A DNA stretch of 64,000 nucleotides from contig NZ_FRDN01000008.1 in the NCBI RefSeq assembly GCF_900143285.1, positions 129,926 to 193,925 of the forward strand, given 5' to 3'. The translations under genes and the position numbers were made by a program. Origin of the DNA: Desulfitobacterium chlororespirans DSM 11544 (GTDB lineage: Bacteria > Bacillota > Desulfitobacteriia > Desulfitobacteriales > Desulfitobacteriaceae). A model generated the notes under the pieces. That model was not told where the DNA came from. It did not search any database and was given only the letters and a program-made list of their open reading frames with translations. Shown here one piece after another: positions 15,544 through 24,521 of this stretch (its first letter is position 1; every line of letters starts with the position of its first letter).

Positions 15544-15642
15544 TTATAGGAATTGCTGCATCTTCATGGCAGCGGACATATTGCCTTTGATCTTGATTTT
15601 GCCAGTCATTACCGCAGACATAGCGTTGAGTTTCCCTTGGTT
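15544..15642 (-). pseudogene. Remnant of an SCP2 sterol-binding domain gene
   Basis: On the minus strand a 32-residue frame reads NQGKLNA, then MSAVMTGKIKIKGNMSAAMK, and ends MQQFL and stop. This matches the C-terminus of the SCP2 sterol carrier domain, where MTGK(L/I)KIKGD is a hallmark. An in-frame stop lies directly upstream (15643-15645) and no further SCP2 sequence is visible, so only the 3' end of a decayed gene survives. Confidence 0.65.
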
Positions 15643-15695
15643 TTAAAGAAGTTGTGAATCTTAACTTAATATTAATTGAAAATATTTCAGGAAAA

Positions 15696-15742
15696 GATTA
15701 TAATGTTGCATAGCAAACAATTCGTTGTGCAACATTATAATC
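15696..15742. promoter_or_regulatory. Palindromic operator upstream of marR
   Basis: A perfect 15-bp inverted repeat, GATTATAATGTTGCA and TGCAACATTATAATC, with a 17-bp spacer, lies 27 bp before the MarR-family start. Each arm includes a TATAAT-like block. Palindromes of this type next to a MarR gene are usually its own operator; that role is inferred. Confidence 0.7.
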
Positions 15743-15768
15743 TTATTGGCATAGAGAGGGATAAAAGC

Positions 15769-16251
15769 ATGAAATCAATCCATAAAGACAAAAAAGAGAT
15801 AGGCTTTCAGATTCGTTCTCTTAATCATCTGATTAAACGGCATGTGGAGAACTCGGCAAACTTTCAATATGCAAAAAGCATTACCGGAACGAACAGCTGG
15901 ATTATAGCCTATCTGGCGGAAAACAGGGATAAGGATATCTTTCAGAAAGATATCGAAGAGATGTTTACAGTGAATCGGTCCACGACCTCAAAAGTGCTGA
16001 AGCTTATGGAGCAGAAAGAGCTTATTGAGCGCCGGAGTGTACCCGATGATGCCCGTCTGAAAAAGCTGGTGCTTACGCCTAAGGCCCTGGCTCTTCACCA
16101 AAGTATCGTTGAGGATATCGACAGCCTGGAAGCCATGCTGATTCAAGGTTTTACGGAAGAGGAAATTCAGCAATTCAATGCTTATATCGAGAGGATGAAA
16201 GAAAACTTAACAGGTAAAAGAGCTGACGACGGTCAGAGTAAGCAGTTATAA
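15769..16251 (+). CDS. MarR family transcriptional regulator
   Basis: A 160-residue winged-helix regulator. The MarR core is visible as SWIIAYLAENRDKDIFQKDI, FTVNRSTTSKVLKLMEQKEL (recognition helix) and the wing RRSVPDDARLKKLVLTPKA. The start at ATG 15769 follows GAGAGGG; the frame is open from TTG 15676, but that part overlaps the palindrome and is unlikely to be translated. It is followed by two ABC exporter genes on the same strand and likely represses them with itself until a drug-like ligand binds. Confidence 0.88.
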   Translation: MKSIHKDKKEIGFQIRSLNHLIKRHVENSANFQYAKSITGTNSWIIAYLAENRDKDIFQKDIEEMFTVNRSTTSKVLKLMEQKELIERRSVPDDARLKKLVLTPKALALHQSIVEDIDSLEAMLIQGFTEEEIQQFNAYIERMKENLTGKRADDGQSKQL

Positions 16252-16290
16252 GTAGTTATAAGTTCATAAGTAGTTATAAGGTAGTTAATT
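16243..16290 (+). repeat. Tandem AGTTATAAGT repeats between marR and the exporter genes
   Basis: Four near-identical copies of a 10-14 bp unit (AGTTATAAGT, AGTTATAAGT, TCATAAGT, AGTTATAAGG) overlap the marR stop and fill the gap before the ABC gene SD. They look like slippage-derived repeats and may alter spacing or RNA stability. Confidence 0.5.
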
Positions 16291-16305
16291 GGGGGAGTTT
16301 GATCT

Positions 16306-18054
16306 ATGCTTAAAAAACTGGCTGGAAGTATCCGGCAGTACAAAAAAGCCACTCTATTGACGCCGTTTTTCGTGGCTTTGGAAGTGACTATGGAAGTGAT
16401 CATTCCTTTATTGATGGCCCAGCTGATCGACTATGGCATTGATGCGGGCAATATGAATTATGTGGTTAAAATGGGGGGTGCTCTTCTACTCGCCGCCTTG
16501 ATCAGCCTGGCTTTCGGACTGTTGGCGGGGAGGACTGCCGCCGTTGCCTCGGCAGGCTTTGCCCAGAATCTGCGTAAAGACATGTTTTATAAAGTCCAGA
16601 GTTTTTCATTCTCCAATATCGACAAGTTCTCCACAGCAAGCATTGTGACCCGGCTGACCACAGATGTTACCAATGTGCAGAACTCCTTTCAAATGCTGAC
16701 CCGTATGGCTATACGCAGTCCGATCATGCTTTTCTTTGCCCTCTTTGTCTCCTTTAGTATCGATCAGAAGCTGTCCCTTATTTTCCTGGGGAGCATCCCT
16801 ATTCTCGGCGTGGGTCTATGGCTGATTATGAGCAATGTTCATCCCATCTTCGCCAGGGTCTTCCGCACCTATGATAAGCTCAATAATGTCGTTCAGGAAA
16901 ATCTCCGGGGCATGCGCGTGGTCAAGTCTTTTGTCCGCGAAGACTTTGAAACCCGAAAATTTATGGATATTTCCAAATCCATTTACAAGGACTTTAGCAA
17001 AGCTGAGCGGTTGTTGGTCTTTAATATGCCGCTGATGCAATTTTGCATGTACGCCTGTATCCTTTTCGTATCATGGTTTGGAGCCCGGGCCATTGTGGCT
17101 TCCGGCGGTGATCCTGTGACCGGGCTTTCTACTGGAGAGCTTTTGAGTTTGATTACCTATGCCACTCAGATTCTCATGAGTCTGATGATGCTTTCCATGG
17201 TCTTTGTGATGCTGACCATCTCCCGGGCTTCTGCCACGAGAATCGTGGAACTCCTGGAGGAAGAGAGCAATCTGCAAAACAGGGACCATCCGGTCAGCCA
17301 GGTCCGCAATGGCGATATCTCCTTTGAAAATGTCAGCTTCAGCTATAGCAAGGATGCGGATAAACCGGTCCTGGACAGGATCAATCTGGACATTCGAGCC
17401 GGTGAGACTCTTGGCATTCTGGGGGGAACAGGATCTTCTAAGTCTACTTTAGTCCAATTGATTCCCCGTTTGTATGATGTGACTGAGGGCAAGGTCAAAG
17501 TGGGCGGTGTTGATGTCCGGGATTATGACCTGGAAACGCTGCGCAACCAAGTGGCCATGGTGCTGCAGAAGAATGTGCTCTTCTCAGGAACGATTAAAGA
17601 GAATCTGCGCTGGGGGAATGAGCAGGCTACTGAGGAAGAGATGGTTCAGGCCTGCAAGCTGGCTCATGCCCATGACTTCATCGCCGGGTTCCCGAACCAA
17701 TATAATACCCTGATCGAACAGGGAGGGGTCAATCTCTCTGGAGGGCAGAAGCAGCGGCTCTGTATCGCCCGGGCTTTGCTGAAAAGCCCGCAAATTCTGA
17801 TTCTTGATGATTCGACAAGTGCCGTGGATATGGAGACGGACGCCCAGATCCGCAAGGCACTGGCTGAGCATCTGCCGGATACGACCAAGCTGATCATCGC
17901 TCAGCGGGTTTCATCGGTCCAGGATGCCGATAGAATCATCGTCATGGACGATGGGAAAATAATGGCTGTGGGTTCCCATGAGGAATTGCTGCAGACCAGT
18001 GAGATTTACAGAGAAGTCTACGAGTCACAAGCGAAAGGAGGGGATGAAGGATGA
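16306..18054 (+). CDS. Heterodimeric ABC exporter, subunit with degenerate ATP site
   Basis: A 582-residue half transporter: six membrane helices in the first 310 residues and a C-terminal nucleotide-binding domain with Walker A GGTGSSKST (373-381) and signature LSGGQKQRL. Walker B is LILDDSTSAVD, with Asp502 in place of the catalytic Glu. Such substitution marks the non-hydrolysing site in asymmetric exporters such as BmrCD, LmrCD and TM287/288. Its canonical LSGGQ would complete the active site of its partner. It overlaps the next gene by 4 bp (ATGA). The substrate is probably a hydrophobic drug or lipid. Confidence 0.9.
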   Translation: MLKKLAGSIRQYKKATLLTPFFVALEVTMEVIIPLLMAQLIDYGIDAGNMNYVVKMGGALLLAALISLAFGLLAGRTAAVASAGFAQNLRKDMFYKVQSFSFSNIDKFSTASIVTRLTTDVTNVQNSFQMLTRMAIRSPIMLFFALFVSFSIDQKLSLIFLGSIPILGVGLWLIMSNVHPIFARVFRTYDKLNNVVQENLRGMRVVKSFVREDFETRKFMDISKSIYKDFSKAERLLVFNMPLMQFCMYACILFVSWFGARAIVASGGDPVTGLSTGELLSLITYATQILMSLMMLSMVFVMLTISRASATRIVELLEEESNLQNRDHPVSQVRNGDISFENVSFSYSKDADKPVLDRINLDIRAGETLGILGGTGSSKSTLVQLIPRLYDVTEGKVKVGGVDVRDYDLETLRNQVAMVLQKNVLFSGTIKENLRWGNEQATEEEMVQACKLAHAHDFIAGFPNQYNTLIEQGGVNLSGGQKQRLCIARALLKSPQILILDDSTSAVDMETDAQIRKALAEHLPDTTKLIIAQRVSSVQDADRIIVMDDGKIMAVGSHEELLQTSEIYREVYESQAKGGDEG

Positions 18055-19946
18055 TAGGGAAACCGCCTGCCAGATTCAGCCCCCAGACTGCAAAACGGCT
18101 TTTGTCTTATTTGCGGGATTACAAGGTGCAAACCTTCTTTGTTATGGTCGCTATTCTGATCAGTGCCCTGGTCGGAGTGCTGTCTTCCGTATTCCTGAAA
18201 ATCCTGATCGATGATTATATTGCCCCTCTTCTTCTGGAGGCTGTTCCCAACTATGCCGGATTGCTGCGGATCATGATGGTGATGGCCGGGATTTACCTGA
18301 TTGGAGTTCTGGCCACTTTAATGTATAACTGGATTATGGTGTCGATCTCTCAAGGCATCTTAAAGAAAATCCGGGATGAGATGTTTTCCCACATGCAGAA
18401 GCTGCCGGTTAAATACTTTGATTCCCACACTCATGGGGATGTGATGAGCCATTACACCAATGATACGGATACTTTAAGACAGATGATCTCCCAGGGTATC
18501 CCTCAGACCTTTTCTTCCTTCATTACGATTGTGGCGGTTTTCTTTGCCATGCTTTATCTCAGTGTCTGGCTGACCGTGTTTGTGGTCTTGTGTATTTTCC
18601 TGATCCTAAAGGTTATTGGCAGCATCGCCGGCAAGAGCGGTAACTATTTTATTCAGCAGCAGCAATCCTTGGGAGCTCTCAATGGTTATATCGAGGAGAT
18701 GATCAATGGCCAGCGGGTGGTCAAGGTCTTCAACTATGAGGAAAAAAGCAAAGAGGCCTTTAACCGCAAAAATAAAGAGCTTTGTGCCCATGCCACCGCT
18801 GCCAATTCCTATGTCAATATCATCATGCCTATGATGAGCAATTTTGGCTATCTCCTTTATGTAGCATTGGCCATTGTGGGCGGTCTCCTGGCGATTGGAG
18901 GAGTCACCAATCTGACCATCACCGGGACCAATGTGCTCACCTTAGGAACCATTGCCTCTTTTCTGCAATTGTCACGCAGCTTCATTATGCCTATTGCGCA
19001 GGTGTCCCAGCAGTTGAATGCCATTATCATGGCTTTGGCAGGGGCGGAACGGATCTTCAAACTCCTGGATGAAAAGCCGGAGAAAGATGAGGGGCAAGTG
19101 ACTTTGGTCCATGTCAAGCAAGAAAAGGGCCGCATGGTTGAAACCAGATCGCATACCGATGGGTGGGCCTGGAAAGTTCCTCAGGAAGATGGCAGGGTGG
19201 ACTATCGGGAGCTTAAGGGAGAAGTCCGCTTCTTCGATGTGGACTTTGGCTACGAGGAGAACAAGGTGGTTCTGCACAATATTACCTTGTATGCCGAACC
19301 TGGGCAAAAGGTGGCCTTCGTAGGGGCTACGGGAGCGGGCAAGACCACTATTACCAATCTCATCAACCGTTTCTATGATCTGGCCGACGGCAAGATCCGC
19401 TATGACGATATCAACATCAATAAAATCAAAAAGGAGGACTTGCGCCGCTCCTTAGGTATCGTGCTCCAGGATGTCAATCTGTTTACAGGCACAGTGATGG
19501 AAAATATCCGCTATGGCCGCCTGGAGGCCAGTGATGAGGAATGCATTGCCGCAGCTAAGCTGGCCAATGCCGACGGTTTTATCCGCATGCTGCCCCAAGG
19601 TTATCAGACGGTTCTTTCCGGGGACGGCAGCGGCTTATCCCAGGGTCAGCGGCAGCTTATCTCCATTGCCCGTGCCGCGGTAGCGGATCCGCCGGTGATG
19701 ATTCTCGATGAAGCCACTTCCTCCATCGATACCCGTACCGAAACCATCGTCCAGCGGGGGATGGACTCTTTAATGGAAGGGAGAACGGTCTTTGTCATTG
19801 CCCACAGGCTTTCTACCGTCAAGAACTCCGATGTGATCATGGTACTTGAGGAGGGGAGAGTCATTGAACGAGGCAGCCATGAGAAGCTGATTGCGGAAAA
19901 AGGAAGGTATTATCAGCTTTATACGGGAGCTTTTGAACTGGAGTAG
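18051..19946 (+). CDS. Heterodimeric ABC exporter, subunit with canonical Walker B
   Basis: A 631-residue half transporter with six membrane helices and a nucleotide-binding domain carrying Walker A GATGAGKTT and Walker B MILDEATSSID with the catalytic Glu intact, but a deviant signature LSQGQRQ. The two subunits complement each other: the canonical Walker B here pairs with LSGGQ of the partner, while LSQGQ pairs with the degenerate site. An insertion of about 45 residues (near VKQEKGRMVETRSHTDGW) precedes the ATPase domain, as in the longer partners of such heterodimers. The gene ends 4 bp before the convergent ABC-2 permease gene. Confidence 0.9.
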   Translation: MIGKPPARFSPQTAKRLLSYLRDYKVQTFFVMVAILISALVGVLSSVFLKILIDDYIAPLLLEAVPNYAGLLRIMMVMAGIYLIGVLATLMYNWIMVSISQGILKKIRDEMFSHMQKLPVKYFDSHTHGDVMSHYTNDTDTLRQMISQGIPQTFSSFITIVAVFFAMLYLSVWLTVFVVLCIFLILKVIGSIAGKSGNYFIQQQQSLGALNGYIEEMINGQRVVKVFNYEEKSKEAFNRKNKELCAHATAANSYVNIIMPMMSNFGYLLYVALAIVGGLLAIGGVTNLTITGTNVLTLGTIASFLQLSRSFIMPIAQVSQQLNAIIMALAGAERIFKLLDEKPEKDEGQVTLVHVKQEKGRMVETRSHTDGWAWKVPQEDGRVDYRELKGEVRFFDVDFGYEENKVVLHNITLYAEPGQKVAFVGATGAGKTTITNLINRFYDLADGKIRYDDININKIKKEDLRRSLGIVLQDVNLFTGTVMENIRYGRLEASDEECIAAAKLANADGFIRMLPQGYQTVLSGDGSGLSQGQRQLISIARAAVADPPVMILDEATSSIDTRTETIVQRGMDSLMEGRTVFVIAHRLSTVKNSDVIMVLEEGRVIERGSHEKLIAEKGRYYQLYTGAFELE

Positions 19947-19949
19947 CGC

Positions 19950-20804
19950 TCAAACATCCCGCTGCTCGAAATGGCGGATTGCCCAGAACAACAAAGCCAG
20001 GGCATAGAAGACCCCATATCCGAGCATCAGGTTGCTGAGCTCACTCCCTGCCCCGCCATTCAACATGGCCATGGCGCCGTTTCCGGAATCGGTCAGCAAA
20101 GCATCGGTTTTGCGAAAGAGAGCATTATAGGGAAAGATGAGGCTGGAGGCGATGCCTGTGTTGATTAAGGACGGGTTATTGAGCAGGGTTCCGATCTGTT
20201 CCACCAGCCCGCCTACAAAGCCTACCCCATAGAGAATAATGAGAATGATGCCGCTGTTGATCGTGCTCATACGGGTACTCAGCCATAAACCTGCGGCGAC
20301 GATGAGGAGAGGGGATAGGACGAAGATCAGCCCCCCTTGAATAACAGAGGAAGGTTCAAGGCGGGCGGCAATATCCCCGCCGGTCAGCTGATTAATCAGC
20401 AGTACACCAACGAATAAGCTGAGGGCATAAACCACGACTACGGTTCCCAAGCCGAGGAATTTTCCTAAGACATAAGAACGGCGGGGGAGGGGACGGGCCA
20501 GGATCGTGTCGATCTGATGGTTTTCAATTTCCCCGGCTACTCCTCCCACTGTGGAGAGGATGGTGAGCAGGGCCAGAATCATGCTGGAAAAATTAAGCCC
20601 CATCATAATAATCTGGGAACGTATGGAGTTTTGGATAACTGTGTTGGTGCTGTCAAAACCGTGCATGGCTTGAATAAAGCCTTGGGCAGCATAATGATTG
20701 GTCACCCCAAAGAAGATCAAAAAAGCGAGGGTCATGAGCAAGGTGATGAAAAAGATCCGCCGCGAAAGAATCTCCCTGAAGGTCAGCTTAATGATGGACA
20801 GCAT
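19950..20804 (-). CDS. ABC-2 type transporter permease
   Basis: A 284-residue integral membrane protein with about six helices. Visible segments are an N-terminal EILSRRIFFITLLMTLAFLI and central LSTVGGVAGEIENHQIDTIL followed by ARPLPRRSYVLGKFLG, the motif typical of ABC-2 permeases related to YhaP/NatB-type exporters. It overlaps the ATPase gene upstream by 17 bp and forms one exporter with it. The substrate is unknown. Confidence 0.85.
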   Translation of the reverse strand: MLSIIKLTFREILSRRIFFITLLMTLAFLIFFGVTNHYAAQGFIQAMHGFDSTNTVIQNSIRSQIIMMGLNFSSMILALLTILSTVGGVAGEIENHQIDTILARPLPRRSYVLGKFLGLGTVVVVYALSLFVGVLLINQLTGGDIAARLEPSSVIQGGLIFVLSPLLIVAAGLWLSTRMSTINSGIILIILYGVGFVGGLVEQIGTLLNNPSLINTGIASSLIFPYNALFRKTDALLTDSGNGAMAMLNGGAGSELSNLMLGYGVFYALALLFWAIRHFEQRDV

Positions 20805-21735
20805 GATCTTTCTCCTTTCGCTCCACCCAATGCATAAAGACCTCTTCTAAATGAGGCTGCAGGGAAACCACTTCATAAACCCCGATCCCCATCCCGCTGA
20901 GGTGATGGACCAGCTCCGGCACAGCCTCCCCGGAGCTGAGCTGCACCCGCCATTCCGTGATTTCCTGGGTCTGGGATAAAAGCTCGGCTTCCTGAACCGA
21001 TGAGTTCATCGTGTTGAGGATTTCCCGGGTTAACCCCTGAGTCCGCAGTCTGATTTCCGATTTAAAGTCACAAAGGGTCCGCCAGTCTCCTTGGGCGACC
21101 ACTTCTCCCTGATTGATAATAGCCACTTGGTCGCAGACATTTTCCACTTCGGCCAGGAGATGGCTGTTGAGAAACACTGTCTTTCCTTCTTTGCGCAGGG
21201 CAAGGATGAGATCCCGCACGTCCCGGCGGCCGATGGGGTCCAGGGCGGAGGTAGGCTCATCAAGAAAGATCAATTCAGGATCGGAGATCAAGGCACAAGC
21301 CAAGCCGATGCGCTGCTGCATTCCCTTGCTGTAGCGTCGGATTTTTTCCCGCTCACGGCCGGATAAACCTACACGTTCCACTAAGTTCTGAATCCGCTGT
21401 CTCCGCTCCGTGGGAGGCACTCCGGCCAAATCGGCATGGAGCTCCAGCAGTTGAACCCCTGTCAGCCAATCGGGATAACGAAAAAGCTCAGGGAGATAGC
21501 CTACTTTCGCCCGGGCCTTAACATTCTTGAGGGGATGGCCGAGGATTTCCGCCCGCCCTGAGGTTGGGTGGATTAAGCCCAGCAAAGTTCTGACAAAAGT
21601 GCTCTTGCCCGCGCCATTGGGTCCGATGAAACCATAGACGACACCGGGAGGGACCTGTAAGCTCACATCCGAGCACCCGGCTTTGCCATCATAGTGTTTG
21701 GTTAAATTCCAGGTTTGAATAACGAATTCCGACAT
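20788..21735 (-). CDS. ABC-2 type transporter ATP-binding protein
   Basis: An approximately 315-residue ATPase with Walker A GPNGAGKSTFVRTLLGL, signature RYSKGMQQRIGLACAL and Walker B LIFLDEPTSALD. A C-terminal extension of about 90 residues ends EEVFMHWVERK, as in CcmA-like ATPases of ABC-2 exporters. I prefer the ATG at 21733-21735, just after GAGGTGG, over the one four codons upstream, which lacks an SD. The gene lies downstream of the ECF sigma/anti-sigma pair, separated by a hairpin. Confidence 0.88.
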   Translation of the reverse strand: MSEFVIQTWNLTKHYDGKAGCSDVSLQVPPGVVYGFIGPNGAGKSTFVRTLLGLIHPTSGRAEILGHPLKNVKARAKVGYLPELFRYPDWLTGVQLLELHADLAGVPPTERRQRIQNLVERVGLSGREREKIRRYSKGMQQRIGLACALISDPELIFLDEPTSALDPIGRRDVRDLILALRKEGKTVFLNSHLLAEVENVCDQVAIINQGEVVAQGDWRTLCDFKSEIRLRTQGLTREILNTMNSSVQEAELLSQTQEITEWRVQLSSGEAVPELVHHLSGMGIGVYEVVSLQPHLEEVFMHWVERKEKDHAVHH

Positions 21736-21760
21736 AAGCCACCTCATTGCTTGATAAGCC

Positions 21761-21788
21761 TAAAGAGCAGCCGTGGGGCTGCCCTTTA
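21761..21788 (-). terminator. Hairpin between anti-sigma gene and ABC genes
   Basis: TAAAGAGCAGCC pairs with GGCTGCCCTTTA around GTGG. The T tract is weak, so it may be a terminator for the sigma/anti-sigma operon or an attenuator that lets some transcription into the ABC genes. Confidence 0.5.
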
Positions 21789-21803
21789 GGTATTATGAAG
21801 GAT

Positions 21804-23042
21804 TTAAATTTGGCTTGCTATAGCAAGCAAGCTGTTTCTCAGTTCCTTATTGCTTTGGGCTTCCGTTCCCTGAGAGCCCAGCATGTGCATTAAACCATCC
21901 TTTTGCCAAATCAGTACGGCATGCTCCCCGCCGGCATAAGCGACAAATACTCCGGGGTTCCCCTGGACTTTAACATCCTCGGAATAGTCCTGGCCTTCGA
22001 CATAAGGAATGGGAAGGGTGGACTCCCAATCCTGGATATTGGCTAACTGCTGACGGACATTTTCGGGAAGGAGAGGAGTCATTAAGAGAGCACCTCTTAC
22101 CTGATCTACATCAATCCCCTCGGGAACTTTGAGCTGGGGTGAGGCGGATACAGCATAATGCAAACGAGCCTGTGGGTTGCTCTCCGAGCTATACTCAATA
22201 AAACTGCTTTGACCAAAGGAGATAAAAATGGTTTCCTTATTCAGCTTGGGATCCAAGGCTACGGAAGTGCCTAATTGCTGGGCAAAGGCTTCAAACTGGG
22301 CTACATCAATTTGCATATTGGCAGAAAAAGGCTCCTGCTTCCCGGCTCGAAGCATGGTATAACCTGTTAGTTCAGGAACCGTTACACCGGCTTGGTGGGC
22401 TGCTTCAGTTGAGGTAAAGACTGCCGGTTCAGGCTGGCCGGCCACAGACATATGGCCCATGCCTTTAAGATCGATCTCCCCGTTGTGGAGGGCGCTCATA
22501 TTGGCTTTAATCTGTTCAATATCTTCCGGAGTAAGTTTAACAGTTTGCAGTTTGTCAATGCGCAATAAACCCAGCATATCGCTGGCGACAACTCTCACCT
22601 GGGGTATGAACAGAGCGGAAGCCAGGACCGCAGCCGCTACTCCTCCGGCTATCCAGCGTTTGGGACTGATTTTCATCGTTGACCATCTTCCTTTCTTCAA
22701 GAGACCCTTTGACAGGTCTGGGGATAGTTCTGTATTTTGGTTGGGTAATGCCGAGGTTTCCAGGGCGTTGTCAAGGGAATTTGGACCGGGGGCTGCAGCC
22801 AACCGGGCTTGTAATTTCTCCCAAGCGGCCTGGGTATCGGGAGATACCTCGCTTTCGGTGTTTAATTTCAAGCTTTCCGTCAAAGCTGTCTTAAGCCATT
22901 CATCCAGTCTTTTCATCTTTTCCAGCTCTTCCCGACAACCGGGGCAGCTCCGTAGATGTAGAGCCATCTCTTTTCTTTCCTCTCTTGACAATTCCCCGTC
23001 AAGGTAAGCTTGAATAGTTGATTGTTCAAGGCTGCAGGACAT
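21804..23042 (-). CDS. Anti-sigma factor with zinc-finger (zf-HC2) domain
   Basis: A 412-residue membrane protein. The first 40 residues form an anti-sigma zinc-binding domain with the HxxxCxxC motif (HLRSCPGC) and helix YLDGELSREERKEM. An acidic linker leads to a single membrane segment (RWIAGGVAAAVLASALFIP, near residue 132), and about 250 residues lie outside, with DUF4367-like character. It would hold the cognate sigma factor at the membrane until an envelope signal arrives. Its ATG overlaps the sigma stop (TAATG), so the pair is translationally coupled. Confidence 0.85.
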   Translation of the reverse strand: MSCSLEQSTIQAYLDGELSREERKEMALHLRSCPGCREELEKMKRLDEWLKTALTESLKLNTESEVSPDTQAAWEKLQARLAAAPGPNSLDNALETSALPNQNTELSPDLSKGLLKKGRWSTMKISPKRWIAGGVAAAVLASALFIPQVRVVASDMLGLLRIDKLQTVKLTPEDIEQIKANMSALHNGEIDLKGMGHMSVAGQPEPAVFTSTEAAHQAGVTVPELTGYTMLRAGKQEPFSANMQIDVAQFEAFAQQLGTSVALDPKLNKETIFISFGQSSFIEYSSESNPQARLHYAVSASPQLKVPEGIDVDQVRGALLMTPLLPENVRQQLANIQDWESTLPIPYVEGQDYSEDVKVQGNPGVFVAYAGGEHAVLIWQKDGLMHMLGSQGTEAQSNKELRNSLLAIASQI

Positions 23043-23587
23043 TAATATTCCCCCCTTTTCAGGTAACGTTTGCGGAAACGCTCCTTGGCCCGTACCAAGG
23101 ATTTTCCCACGGAAGCAAATTCCATGGGCATCGCCTCGCTGATTTCTTTGTAGCTTAACCCTGCAAAGCGAAGCAAGAGCAGAGACCGCTCCCGCTCAGG
23201 CAGATCTGTCAATACTTCTCTGACTCTTTGAATCTCCTCGGCTCTGAGCCATTGTGTCTCTGCTGAGGGTTCATCAGAAAAAGTCTGGCGGGTGAGCCTT
23301 TCCCAGAGACTATGCTGTCGTTTGTTGGTACGCAAATGATTGTAGGCGGCATTGATCCCGGATTGGATTAAGTAGGCCTTGAGATTCTCGATGTCTTGCC
23401 AGGGTGTATGATATAAACGCCAAAAGACATCCTGGGCTAAATCTTCAGCGGTACTTCTCTCCTGAACGATCTTCTCGATAGTCTGAATCACCATAGGGTA
23501 GTAGTATTGAAATACAGCGCCAAAATCAGAACTATCAGGAGACTGTTCTGCCGTCCGTTCCGCAGTAACTATAGGATCTTCTTTCAT
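23042..23587 (-). CDS. ECF-type RNA polymerase sigma factor
   Basis: A 181-residue sigma-70 family ECF factor with region 2 (FQYYYPMVIQTIEKIV, AEDLAQDVFWRLY) and region 4 (LTDLPERERSLLLLRFAGLS, then YKEISEAMPMEFASVGKSLV). The start is ATG 23585-23587 after GAGGGGGTC. The partner anti-sigma gene follows immediately. An autoregulated promoter probably lies between 23588 and 23700, but I cannot define it. Confidence 0.88.
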   Translation of the reverse strand: MKEDPIVTAERTAEQSPDSSDFGAVFQYYYPMVIQTIEKIVQERSTAEDLAQDVFWRLYHTPWQDIENLKAYLIQSGINAAYNHLRTNKRQHSLWERLTRQTFSDEPSAETQWLRAEEIQRVREVLTDLPERERSLLLLRFAGLSYKEISEAMPMEFASVGKSLVRAKERFRKRYLKRGEY

Positions 23588-23789
23588 TTCCGACCCCCTC
23601 TCGACATTACTATAAAACCGCTGGCGGGGTTTTTGTGACAAGAAAAAATGGCAAAAATATATTCAGAATGGCTTCCGTCCGGTTCGGAAGAATTGAACGA
23701 TTTGAAAGAGGATTTCCCATGATGCAAGCGAAAACATATGCATAATAGTCAACTATCTCCAGAAATTTAAAAAGTGAGGTGTAGTTCTT

Positions 23790-24506
23790 ATGCAAAGCAA
23801 AATTGCCGAAGCGATTAAATTGGGAAACCAGCCTGTCGCAGTAATGCGCTCCGATGCCAAGCCCGAAGGGGCTATGCAGTTTAAAGAGGGGAGATGGGGG
23901 TGTGCCATCTCTCTGCTCAACATGGCGGCTAAAGGGCAGGTTGCGGTATTTGCCAACTCTACGACTACGTGTAACGGTGGTAAGGTAGGACTGGGATTCA
24001 GACAATTTGAGTTGGGCTTTATCGAGCATTTCTTATCTGTAGGCGGTGTAGGCGGACGGGAAGGGGAGTTTTATAAAAAGAACCCTGAACTGGCCGGTAA
24101 ATTTGCTCTTGAGCTGCCTAAAGTGACGGCCAAAGAATATATTATCTTTAAGCCTCTGTCCGAACTAAAGGCTGACGAAACCCCGGAAGGAATCATCTTT
24201 TTAGCTAATGCGGATCAGATTTCCGCTTTGACCGTGCTGGCCAATTATGATCGGCCGACTCAGGATAATGTTAAAGTTGATTTTGGAGCAGGCTGTCACC
24301 AGACCGTGCTCTTTACTTTGGCTCAAGTGGATAAGGACGAGGATCACTGTTTTATCGGGCTCACGGATCCTTCGGCCCGCAAATTTATCGATAAGGATAT
24401 CCTTTCTTTCAGCATGACCTATAAACGTTTTCTGGAATTGGAGGAACAGGTGGCAGAAAGCTTTTTGACCAAGGAAACCTGGCTGAAGGTTGCGGAGCGC
24501 ATCTAG
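23790..24506 (+). CDS. DUF169 family protein
   Basis: A 238-residue cytoplasmic protein of the DUF169 family, common in anaerobes and archaea and often near iron or redox genes. Visible conserved parts are [15 protein letters not shown] near the N-terminus, the cysteine-bearing GRWGCAIS and STTTCNGG segments, [10 protein letters not shown], and [14 protein letters not shown]. The conserved cysteines suggest a metal or redox site; no activity is established. SD GTGAGGTG precedes the ATG. It is convergent with the norB-like gene, with only 15 bp between them. Confidence 0.8.
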   Translation: MQSKIAEAIKLGNQPVAVMRSDAKPEGAMQFKEGRWGCAISLLNMAAKGQVAVFANSTTTCNGGKVGLGFRQFELGFIEHFLSVGGVGGREGEFYKKNPELAGKFALELPKVTAKEYIIFKPLSELKADETPEGIIFLANADQISALTVLANYDRPTQDNVKVDFGAGCHQTVLFTLAQVDKDEDHCFIGLTDPSARKFIDKDILSFSMTYKRFLELEEQVAESFLTKETWLKVAERI

Positions 24507-24521
24507 GCGTTTGGAGTGCAT

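Noticed and set aside
16243-16290. CRISPR-like repeats
   Set aside because: The units are short, abut one another without unique spacers, and no cas gene is present.
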